A stretch of DNA of 32,009 nucleotides from an uncultured Clostridia bacterium. GTDB lineage: Bacteria; Bacillota; Clostridia; Christensenellales; UBA3700. Positions 9,181 to 16,854 of this stretch are shown piece by piece; the first letter of the stretch is position 1, and each line of letters starts with the position of its first letter. The position numbers and the translations under genes were made by a program. The stretch covers positions 1 through 32,009 of the forward strand of contig CAMOQV010000004.1 of NCBI GenBank assembly GCA_946623205.1, in the 5' to 3' direction. Below the pieces are notes generated by a model. The model was not told the DNA's origin and searched no databases. It saw nothing but the letters and a program-made list of their open reading frames with translations.

Positions 9181-9192
9181 ATTAATGTTAAG

Positions 9193-9226
9193 TTTGCCGC
9201 CCCAATTTAGAGCGGCAAAACTCTCC
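9193..9226 (-). promoter_or_regulatory. Hairpin between Shine-Dalgarno and start codon of dnaX
   Basis: On the minus strand AAAAGGAGAG (to 9221) is followed by a perfect 8-bp stem, TTTGCCGC/GCGGCAAA (9219-9212 with 9200-9193, 11-base loop), then CTTAACATTAAT and the ATG at 9180. No other ribosome site is seen near the ATG. Folding the hairpin leaves about 13 unpaired bases between the Shine-Dalgarno and the start. The stem lacks a T-run after it, so a plain terminator for the upstream gene is less likely. Confidence 0.55.
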
Positions 9227-9238
9227 TTTTAATTATAA

Positions 9239-10924
9239 TTATTCTTCTTTCTTTTTCTTTGCTCTTGGCTTTGGTGTTTTTGCAGGAGTTTCTTCTTGTG
9301 GAGCTGGAGCATCCTTAGCCTCTTCGACGTTTACGTCTTCTGCAATACACTCAGCAATAGCTTCTTCGATTGGCTTAGCTTCATTTTGTTCGTCAACTGC
9401 AACTGTTGCTTCAACAAAATCTGTACTAGCTTGAGCGGCAGCTTTTCTAGCAGCAACTCTAGCAACAGCTTCAGCTTGTTCTTTTTCGTTGAATTTGTAG
9501 AACAATAGAGGAATAGCACAAGCAGCCATTGAAATACCACAAGCAAGTGTTGTAACTAACCAAATGTTAGACATAACGTTTGAAATAACGTCTATATCAT
9601 ATGAAGTTGGATCCAAACTTCCACCTGCTGTAACTGTAGCATAACCAGCCTTACCTAAAACTAGTAATGTAACGAATGCTGTTAAAGCCATACCAATTTT
9701 AGAGATAAGTGTTTGCATAGCATAGCAAATACCTTCTGCTCTCTTTCCTGTCTTATCTTCAAGATAGTCAATACTATCACCAATCATTGAATATGTTAAG
9801 ATGTTACTAAATCCTGTTGGCACACCAGCAATGATGATAATGATATAGAACATAATTTGAGCTAAACCTGTTGTTCCTGTGAATGCGCCATATTTTGCAT
9901 CATATCCCATAAAGAATAATGCGATTAATAATATACCACCAATAACGTGAGACCATAAGAATACATTTCTCTTACCAAACTTCTTAGATAGATATGGTGT
10001 TAGAAGTGTTGCAACTAAACCGCCTGGAACAACTAGCATGAACATTGCAGCTGCAAGTGATGTGTTACCAAGGTTAACTGATGCATAATATAAAGCTGTT
10101 GTCATATAGATTGTTCTTAAAGAACCAACTACACCGATAGCAATCATTAATAGAATTGGCTTGTTCTTAAACAACAACTTGATGTTATCTTTTAGAGATT
10201 CTTTTTCTTTGTTAGCTTCAAAGAATCTTTCTTTTGTATTTTTAAATCCTAAGAAGAATGGAGGAACAGCGATTAATACAGAAACAATAGCAATAATTAA
10301 GTATGCTGTTCTTAAAATGCTTGGATCTGGGTCTAATGCGCCTGTAATGATAGGAATAACTACAGATACTAAACCAGAACCAACTGTACAGAATAGACGA
10401 GCTACTGTTAACATTGTGTTTCTCTTATTTGTATCTGATGTCATTGAAGATGCTAGTCCCCAATATGGAACGTCTACAGATGTATATGCAATACCCCATA
10501 ACAAATAAATAACTGTTGAATATGCTAATTTAGCTGTTTGAGATACATCACCTGGTAGAGTTGTAAATAGCAATACTGTGAAGATTGCGATTGGGATTGG
10601 AGAGAACAATAAATATGGTCTCATCTTACCCCACTTAGACTTAGTTCTATCTACGATTGTTCCCATGATTGGATCATTGAAAGCATCGAACAATCTAGCG
10701 AATAAGAACATATATGCTAAGTACATAATACCGCTGTCATCAATTCCGCATGCAGTTGTTAAATAATACATGAAGAATGTTGTAACCAATTGACAAATAA
10801 TGTTTTGGCCTAAACCTGCAATAGAATAAGATACAACCTCTTTAGATTGCATTGAATTCTTATCTGATGAATCTACGCCGAGAATTTTGTCAAAAAACTT
10901 AGGTTTACTTGTTGTGTCCGTCAT
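9239..10924 (-). CDS. GPH-family sugar:cation symporter (MFS superfamily)
   Basis: This is a 12-helix cytoplasmic-membrane transporter of the glycoside-pentoside-hexuronide:cation symporter group (MelB/GanP-like). Family marks are the N-terminal YSIAGLGQNI segment, FARLFDAFNDPIMGTIVDRTKSKWGKMRPYLL-like sequence after helix 2 (the conserved Asp-rich cation site and the RTKSKWGKMRP loop), and the later PTGFSNILTYSMIGDSIDYLEDKTGKRAEG region. The substrate cannot be read from sequence; a galactoside is possible given galK and galT nearby, but that is inference. The protein has 561 residues because of a C-terminal tail of about 85 residues, rich in Ala, Glu and Pro and ending in a Lys cluster, which is uncommon in the family. 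The ATG follows AGAGG. It has its own promoter and lies 58 bases upstream of dnaX. Confidence 0.88.
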   Translation of the reverse strand: MTDTTSKPKFFDKILGVDSSDKNSMQSKEVVSYSIAGLGQNIICQLVTTFFMYYLTTACGIDDSGIMYLAYMFLFARLFDAFNDPIMGTIVDRTKSKWGKMRPYLLFSPIPIAIFTVLLFTTLPGDVSQTAKLAYSTVIYLLWGIAYTSVDVPYWGLASSMTSDTNKRNTMLTVARLFCTVGSGLVSVVIPIITGALDPDPSILRTAYLIIAIVSVLIAVPPFFLGFKNTKERFFEANKEKESLKDNIKLLFKNKPILLMIAIGVVGSLRTIYMTTALYYASVNLGNTSLAAAMFMLVVPGGLVATLLTPYLSKKFGKRNVFLWSHVIGGILLIALFFMGYDAKYGAFTGTTGLAQIMFYIIIIIAGVPTGFSNILTYSMIGDSIDYLEDKTGKRAEGICYAMQTLISKIGMALTAFVTLLVLGKAGYATVTAGGSLDPTSYDIDVISNVMSNIWLVTTLACGISMAACAIPLLFYKFNEKEQAEAVARVAARKAAAQASTDFVEATVAVDEQNEAKPIEEAIAECIAEDVNVEEAKDAPAPQEETPAKTPKPRAKKKKEE

Positions 10925-10956
10925 AATTTAACCTCTTTTCTTATATTTATAATAAT

Positions 10957-10985
10957 ATAATAACACACATAAATTATGCGTTCAA
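10957..10985 (-). promoter_or_regulatory. Promoter of the GPH symporter gene, with inverted repeat in the spacer
   Basis: On the minus strand TTGAAC (10985-10980) and TATTAT (10962-10957) are 17 bases apart, and the -10 is preceded by TGTGT, an extended -10. The spacer holds the inverted repeat CATAA-A-TTATG (10968-10978), which could be an operator. Confidence 0.65.
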
Positions 10986-10997
10986 TGAATAGTTTAA

Positions 10998-12455
10998 TTA
11001 TTTAACGAATTTTGAAATATTTTTGGCAACATCAGAAGCCAAAACTCCATATTGAGAATAATCTTTTTCTAAATCTTTTGCGCTTATTGCACACAAGTAT
11101 GCACCCATATATGCTGCTTGAATATTTTTATAACCTTGGGCTAAAAGCCCAACTATTACTCCAGATAAAGTGTCCCCAGATCCGCCCTTTGCAAGAGCTG
11201 GAGTTCCATTTACAACTAAATATTTTTCATTTTCATTTGCAATAATTGTAGATGAGCCTTTAAGTAGTAATGTTGCTTTTCTTCCCTTCATTAAATTATC
11301 TACAAATGTCATAGAATCTTCCAAAATTTCTTTAACATCTCTTGATGTCAATCTAGACAATTCTTTTGGATGTGGAGTTAAAATAACATTTTCTTTATCT
11401 AAAAGATAATCTATCTTACCTTCAAAGGCATTTAAGCCATCTGCATCAATTAAGATTGGACCATTAAAGTTTTCGATAACATAACGTATAATCTTTTCGT
11501 TTTCAGCCTTATTTGGGCCCATTCCTATACCAATTGCAATAGAAGTCGATTGAGATATAATCTTATCTAAATTATCTTTATCAAATTTAAGATATCCATC
11601 TTCATCTTTTAATAGCATAATAGTACTTTCAACAACTGATGGAGCTATGGCGTCATAAATAGATTTTGGAATCGCTAAAGTGTTTAATCCTGCACCGACT
11701 CTAAGAGCAGATACGCCCATGTTAGCAATCTTTATTGCACCAACAAAATTTTTGCATCCGCCTATGATTGTTGCCTTTCCAAAACTACCTTTATTTGTAT
11801 TATTATTTCGCTTATTAAAGACTATGTCTTTATCTTCAATAATTTTTGCCGTATTTTCAAAAGCTTCAATTCCAATATCTTTTACAACAATATCTCCAAT
11901 ATAATCTTTTCCATCTTGTAGAAAATGGCCATATTTAGCATATTGAATAGCTATAGTTTTTGATGCTTTAACTGCTTTATTTGTTACTCCACTTTGGCCA
12001 GATAATCCGCTTGGAATATCTACTGAAATAATATATGCATTCGATGCATTAATCTTCGCTATTATATCTTTGATATCTTCTCTAACTTCACCGCTAAATC
12101 CTGTTCCCAAAATACAATCAACAATGATATCTGCATTGTAGTCACACTTAGATATATCAAAGATATTTTCATATCCTTTTACTCTATCAAAAAAGTATTG
12201 AGAATCTTGAGATAATTTTTTAGATGTTAAATACAAATATGGTTTATAACCATCTTTTAAAAATAATTCTAAAAGCGCAATTCCATCTCCGCCATTATTA
12301 CCACCGCCTGAGATGATATATATCTTTTTATCTTTTCTATCTATTTCTTCATATACAGCTTTTGCTGCTCTTTGCATTAATGTTAATGAGCCAACTTTTT
12401 CAATTTGCTTTTGATCGAATAATTTCATTTGATTAATGCTTACACAATTCAACAT
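10998..12455 (-). CDS. nnr: Bifunctional NAD(P)H-hydrate epimerase/dehydratase
   Basis: Nnr repairs hydrated NADH and NADPH: the N-terminal YjeF domain epimerises R- and S-NAD(P)HX, and the C-terminal ribokinase-like domain dehydrates S-NAD(P)HX with ADP or ATP. The 485-residue protein shows the YjeF loop GGGNNGGDG (50-58), the segment VDIPSGLSG, then the dehydratase core with DADGLNAFEG, LTPHPKELSRL and the GGSGDTLSG phosphate loop. Both domains are complete. The ATG at 12455 overlaps the recX stop as TAATG; an internal Met ten residues later is a weaker alternative. It is the third gene of purL-recX-nnr. No clear terminator follows; the next promoter starts within 15 bases. Confidence 0.93.
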   Translation of the reverse strand: MLNCVSINQMKLFDQKQIEKVGSLTLMQRAAKAVYEEIDRKDKKIYIISGGGNNGGDGIALLELFLKDGYKPYLYLTSKKLSQDSQYFFDRVKGYENIFDISKCDYNADIIVDCILGTGFSGEVREDIKDIIAKINASNAYIISVDIPSGLSGQSGVTNKAVKASKTIAIQYAKYGHFLQDGKDYIGDIVVKDIGIEAFENTAKIIEDKDIVFNKRNNNTNKGSFGKATIIGGCKNFVGAIKIANMGVSALRVGAGLNTLAIPKSIYDAIAPSVVESTIMLLKDEDGYLKFDKDNLDKIISQSTSIAIGIGMGPNKAENEKIIRYVIENFNGPILIDADGLNAFEGKIDYLLDKENVILTPHPKELSRLTSRDVKEILEDSMTFVDNLMKGRKATLLLKGSSTIIANENEKYLVVNGTPALAKGGSGDTLSGVIVGLLAQGYKNIQAAYMGAYLCAISAKDLEKDYSQYGVLASDVAKNISKFVK

Positions 12456-13072
12456 TACTCGTCCTCGTTTGCTCTAACCTTATCTATAGCAGATTTTATT
12501 TGCTCCCAATCATATCCTCTATATTGCAAGAATCTTACTAATTGCGCATAAACTTTTGGGTCATCTAAATCTTTGTTTAATGCTTTCTTCCTAGCCAAAA
12601 CTAAACAGCCATCTTCTTCGTCATAATCTTTCAACACTTCATCGATTATCTTTTGATCTATTCCCTTTAGCATCAACTCTTGTTTAAGCTTTAGCTTGCC
12701 TTTTAATTTTCTATTTTGGAATACATAGCTTTGTGCATATTTTTCATCATCAATATAGCCATAGCCTTTACATTTTTCTATAACATAATCTACGACTCTT
12801 TTTGAATATTGCTTATCATAAAGCTTATGCGTCATTTGCTTTTGAGATGGAACATATTTGCAAATATAATCAACTGCATAATTGAATGCATTTTCTTTTT
12901 CAGATTCAAAAACCATATCTAAAAGCTTTTCTTGTGAAATTTCTTTGCCTGGCAAAAGTTGATTTTGAATAACAACAAGCATAGACATAGCGCATGTAAA
13001 TTCGCCATCTAAAAACACATTGCATCTTTCTGGATTATGCTTTTGAGGTTCTACTTTAGTAATTTTAGCCAT
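12455..13072 (-). CDS. recX: Regulatory protein RecX
   Basis: RecX binds RecA filaments and modulates, usually inhibits, recombinase activity. The 205-residue protein is basic and helical with the tandem three-helix repeats of the family: segments such as AVDYICKYVPSQKQMTHKL, VIEKCKGYGYIDDEKYAQSYV and FLQYRGYDWEQIKSAI align with the RecX repeat pattern in which a Gly-Tyr-Ile/Asp-Asp turn is typical. Length is in the range for Gram-positive RecX. The start overlaps the purL stop as TAATG, and its own stop overlaps nnr in the same way. No recA is present in the window, so its usual partner is elsewhere. Confidence 0.9.
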   Translation of the reverse strand: MAKITKVEPQKHNPERCNVFLDGEFTCAMSMLVVIQNQLLPGKEISQEKLLDMVFESEKENAFNYAVDYICKYVPSQKQMTHKLYDKQYSKRVVDYVIEKCKGYGYIDDEKYAQSYVFQNRKLKGKLKLKQELMLKGIDQKIIDEVLKDYDEEDGCLVLARKKALNKDLDDPKVYAQLVRFLQYRGYDWEQIKSAIDKVRANEDE

Positions 13073-16000
13073 TAGTCGAAATATTTCACTCCGCTTTCAA
13101 ATATCTTCATATCTAAATTGCCGTCTAAATTCTTATACAAATCTTTTGATACTCTTTCTGAATTACCTGTCTTTCCGAAGATTCTTCCATCTGGAGAAAT
13201 CAAGCCTTCAATAGCATACATACTACCATTTGGGTTGAATGGAGCTGTCATTGTAGCATTGCCTACAATGTCTACATATTGCGTAGCAACTAAACCATCT
13301 TTTATTAGATTTCCAACGGCCTCTTCTGTGCCGACAAATCTTCCTTCCTTATGAGATACAGGCACTAAGAATTGTTCACTTAATCTTGTCTCACTCAACC
13401 AAGGAGTCTTGTTTGTAGCAACTCTAATTCTTGCAATTGATGAAATATGCTTTGGAATTGTATTTGTTGCTAGCGTTGGCGCATTTATAGGCTTTTCTTG
13501 GGTAATCTTACCATATGGCAAAAGTCCTAAGTCTAATAGCGCTTTAAAACCGCTACCAATACCTAAAATCAAGCCATCTTTATTGTTTAACAATTCCATT
13601 ATTGCATCAGATACTTCTTCTGATCTAAACAAAATAGATATTTGTTTACTTAAGTTTCTAATTCCATCTGGAAGCGCCAAAATTTGTGTTTCTTGAATTC
13701 TCTTTGCGAACGCATCTATAGATTCCAAAACATCATCATGAGACATGTTTTTAAATCTAAATGTTTCTACATTTGCTTTTGCATCATAGAATGAAGAAAC
13801 TAAATCCCTTTCAGATAATGTGCCATCAAATATTGGGATTAATACTCTAGGCTTTATTCTTGGCGTTTGTTTTTCAACTTTTTTAGCACAAGAAATCAAA
13901 TTACCTGCATTACCATATTCTTTTGCTCTAACTGGATAAATAGAATCCAGTGGATCAATATATGCATCTATAACATCGCTCATTCTAAATTCAGAACCAC
14001 AAAGCTCTGCCGTATGTGTTCCATTTATTGTTGCGATATGCTTAATTTCAAATTTACTAAGTTCAGATAAATCTTCACCTTGAATTACAAAATCCCCAAG
14101 TAGTGGCGCATAGGAATCTTCAAAGATTTCTTCCCAAGTTGTTCCTAATCTATTGCCCATACAAGATTTAAATGTAGCAGAAATTACACCACCTTCTTCA
14201 ACGACGTTACAAGCCTTGATACCGCCTGTAATAATTGCTCTATGAAGTGCTACACATAATTCTTTATAGTATTTAAAATCTGGGACTCCATATTCATCTC
14301 TCTTTAGAGGAACATGGTATATTTCATTTAATGTTGGATCTTTGTGATCTTCAAATACATTAGAAATTGTCTTTGATGCTTTTGTTATACCTACAGCAAA
14401 AGAAATAAGTGTTGGAGGAACATCTAAATCCTCAAAACTTCCGCTCATTGAGTCCTTACCGCCAATTGCATAAACACCAAGCTTTTCTTGTGCATAGAAG
14501 GCACCTAGCATAGCACTGACAGCTTCGCCCCATCTTTCATCTTCATTTCTAAGCTTTTTAAAATACTCTTGCAAAGAAATATAAATATTTTCAATATCTA
14601 CACCTGCAGCAACTTGCTTGGATATAGACAAAATAATTGAATATATTGCTCCAACGAATGGAGATTTTTCTAATAGATTTGGTACACAGCCATATGTTAC
14701 TGCAGTTGCAGTATCAGTTTTGCCCTTTACTGGCAATTTCTGAACTGAAGCAATTGTTGGTGTCAATTGATATCTTCCGCCGTGTTGGGCAAGAACAGTT
14801 GATGCCCCAAGCGAGAAATCAAAAGTTTCACTAAGTCCCTTTTGAGAACAAACTTCTAATCTCTTTAATTCGCTCATAAGCGCAGTCTTGAAGTCACCCT
14901 CTTCAAACAAACGTCTTGTATCTTGATATGGCTTATCAAAATAATCAAACACATTTTGATCAGTAATGCTAGCTGATGCTTTTTCTTTTACAAGCGTACT
15001 ATCTTTAAAGAAGCTCTTTTTAACATCAAACAAGCACTTATTGTCATAGTACATTCTAATTCTTCTTGTTGATGTAATTGTAGCAACAGCCGCAGCTTCT
15101 AGATTCTCATCATTTGCAAGCGCAATGAATTTTGCTACATCGTCTTTAGACAACAATACTAAGAATCTATTTGGCGTTTCAGATACTGCAATATCTTCTC
15201 CTTTAATGTTGTCTTGTATTGTTGGAACAAACTCAAGGTTAATATCGATACCTTGGTCTATCATTTCAGATATTGCACAAGCAATACCGCCAACGCCGAT
15301 ATCAAATGCTTTCTTAATTAATAATGATGCTTCTTTATTTGCAAATAATCTTTGTAACTTTTTTAAAGTTAGAGGATCACCCTTTCTAATCTTTGTTTCC
15401 TTTTTAGTTCTAGCACCAACTATAACAATAACGTCATCTTTAACTTCTTTATCTCTTACAATCTCGTCTTGCTTAACAGCACCAACAACAAACGCACATT
15501 CAAGGTGCTTTGCTCTATATCCTCTATGATACAACTCATGTACAAGACAAAATGGTACACCAGTATGGTTAGCTGCTGCTGCAGCTCCCTTTGCAGATGT
15601 TCTTGAAATAGTAAATGGAGCATGCTTTCCTGGGATATCACTATCCTTAATTCTAGGATCAGAGTTTCCTGAAATTCTTGCTCCTTGATATACATATGCT
15701 CTTTCTGAGATAGGATCTCTTATAACGCCTTCAACACAAGTTGAAGCTCCTGAGAAAGGTTCGCCTTCTGTTTGAGAATTATCTGTTTCATTTTTAAATG
15801 ATACCCACCATTTTTGACCCTTTCCGTCTACATCGACATCTAATGCAATAGTAGAAGAATGGTCTTCTGGTGATTTTTCTAATTCTTTTAATTTACCTTT
15901 TTTGATTTGGTTGTTTTTAGATATTGTAGCGATATCCATTAAAGACATTACCTTTTGGGCATCCTTTTCTTTCATCTTTTTATACATATCCAAAGCTTTT

Positions 16001-16722
16001 TGAATATGTGGATTATCTGCTTTAATGGCTACCTTTGTAAGCTTTGTATTAAATGTGGTATGTCTTACTCTATCTGATAAATAAGTATCTAAAACTTTTA
16101 GCTCAAAACCAGATGGATCTCTACCTTCTTCTATGAAATAATCTTTTATCGCAAGCGCATCTTCTAAATCCATTTGAAGATTTTGATCTTCAATAAGTTT
16201 AACCAATTCTGCATCATTTAAGTTGTTAAATCCAGAGATGTTGTAATCGTCTTCTACCTCTTCTTCCTCTTCAACTAAAGTTAGTGGCATCTCCATTGAG
16301 CCTTCTTTATTAAAACGCTTATTAATGAAATAGTCTTTTAACTTATATAATTGTTCAGATGTAATTCCAGATATAGCATAAACAGTAGCTGCTTTTATGA
16401 TTGGATGAGAATCTGTTATTAAAACTAAATTTGAATAAATATCTGCAAGTTTATTATTGTATGAGCTATCTACTGATTCTACGACTATTGTTGAATAGTT
16501 TCTTCCAAGTGGAAATCTATCATACACAACTTCAGTAGCAACATCACTAAAAATTGTTGTCTTTGCTATATCAAAAATATTCTCACTCATGTTCTCAACA
16601 TCATATCTAACAAATTGTCTGAAGTCTTCGACTTCAATATCCAAATGGTTAAATATGTGCCTAACTCTTATAAACGCGTCTGAATATTCTGATTTCTTTT
16701 CAACAAAAATTCTCTTTATCAT
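13072..16722 (-). CDS. purL: Full-length PurL (FGAM synthase) homologue lacking key active-site residues
   Basis: By family this is phosphoribosylformylglycinamidine synthase, the ATP- and glutamine-dependent fourth step of purine synthesis. The 1216-residue protein has the long clostridial layout: N-terminal MIKRIFVEKK, two synthetase halves, and a C-terminal class I glutaminase domain. The second half keeps GGKDSMSG and EDLDVPPTL. However, the motif that reads ETHNHPTEIEPFGG in relatives reads ETDNSQTEGEPFSG (from residue 312), the glycine-rich insert after the VGART segment is missing, the glutaminase LGICNG reads LGIGSG (Gly1056 for Cys), and GHSER reads GNSER (Asn1187 for His). The frame is open throughout. 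The ATG at 16722 has AGGA upstream and matches the family start, so I prefer it to an ATG 19 codons earlier. Relatives' motifs are quoted from memory. It may be a pseudoenzyme or a very divergent enzyme. Confidence 0.85.
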   Translation of the reverse strand: MIKRIFVEKKSEYSDAFIRVRHIFNHLDIEVEDFRQFVRYDVENMSENIFDIAKTTIFSDVATEVVYDRFPLGRNYSTIVVESVDSSYNNKLADIYSNLVLITDSHPIIKAATVYAISGITSEQLYKLKDYFINKRFNKEGSMEMPLTLVEEEEEVEDDYNISGFNNLNDAELVKLIEDQNLQMDLEDALAIKDYFIEEGRDPSGFELKVLDTYLSDRVRHTTFNTKLTKVAIKADNPHIQKALDMYKKMKEKDAQKVMSLMDIATISKNNQIKKGKLKELEKSPEDHSSTIALDVDVDGKGQKWWVSFKNETDNSQTEGEPFSGASTCVEGVIRDPISERAYVYQGARISGNSDPRIKDSDIPGKHAPFTISRTSAKGAAAAANHTGVPFCLVHELYHRGYRAKHLECAFVVGAVKQDEIVRDKEVKDDVIVIVGARTKKETKIRKGDPLTLKKLQRLFANKEASLLIKKAFDIGVGGIACAISEMIDQGIDINLEFVPTIQDNIKGEDIAVSETPNRFLVLLSKDDVAKFIALANDENLEAAAVATITSTRRIRMYYDNKCLFDVKKSFFKDSTLVKEKASASITDQNVFDYFDKPYQDTRRLFEEGDFKTALMSELKRLEVCSQKGLSETFDFSLGASTVLAQHGGRYQLTPTIASVQKLPVKGKTDTATAVTYGCVPNLLEKSPFVGAIYSIILSISKQVAAGVDIENIYISLQEYFKKLRNEDERWGEAVSAMLGAFYAQEKLGVYAIGGKDSMSGSFEDLDVPPTLISFAVGITKASKTISNVFEDHKDPTLNEIYHVPLKRDEYGVPDFKYYKELCVALHRAIITGGIKACNVVEEGGVISATFKSCMGNRLGTTWEEIFEDSYAPLLGDFVIQGEDLSELSKFEIKHIATINGTHTAELCGSEFRMSDVIDAYIDPLDSIYPVRAKEYGNAGNLISCAKKVEKQTPRIKPRVLIPIFDGTLSERDLVSSFYDAKANVETFRFKNMSHDDVLESIDAFAKRIQETQILALPDGIRNLSKQISILFRSEEVSDAIMELLNNKDGLILGIGSGFKALLDLGLLPYGKITQEKPINAPTLATNTIPKHISSIARIRVATNKTPWLSETRLSEQFLVPVSHKEGRFVGTEEAVGNLIKDGLVATQYVDIVGNATMTAPFNPNGSMYAIEGLISPDGRIFGKTGNSERVSKDLYKNLDGNLDMKIFESGVKYFD

Positions 16723-16750
16723 TGATTGTCCTAAATTATTATCAAAATCT

Positions 16751-16766
16751 ATAGTTAATTTTAACA
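16751..16766 (-). promoter_or_regulatory. Candidate extended -10 promoter of purL-recX-nnr
   Basis: On the minus strand TGTGT is followed directly by TAAAAT (16763-16758), an extended -10 of the same form as upstream of three other minus-strand genes in this window. No good -35 is present. The ATG is about 36 bases downstream, after the gyrA terminator. Confidence 0.45.
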
Positions 16767-16785
16767 CATTTGCGCGCACATTTCT

Positions 16786-16820
16786 ATTAAAAGAAAATAG
16801 GTGGCCGAAAAACCACCTAT
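16786..16820 (-). terminator. Terminator of the hydrolase-gyrB-gyrA unit
   Basis: On the minus strand an 8-bp stem, ATAGGTGG/CCACCTAT (16820-16813 with 16804-16797), is followed by TTTCTTTTAAT. It lies 35 bases after the gyrA stop and separates that unit from purL. Confidence 0.88.
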
Positions 16821-16854
16821 CTTCACTATGTTATATAGAACCTAACTCAATAAT

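Noticed and set aside
9181-9238. SRP RNA gene upstream of dnaX, as found in many Bacillota
   Set aside because: Only 58 bases are available, and the conserved GGAA tetraloop and asymmetric bulge are absent.
15125-15529. 134-codon plus-strand frame inside purL
   Set aside because: It is the antisense shadow of a low-GC gene, with no ribosome site and no family resemblance.
13072-16722. PurL as a decayed pseudogene
   Set aside because: There is no stop or frameshift in 1216 codons, it has a promoter, ribosome site and TAATG coupling, and non-catalytic motifs are well kept, so decay fits less well than changed function.
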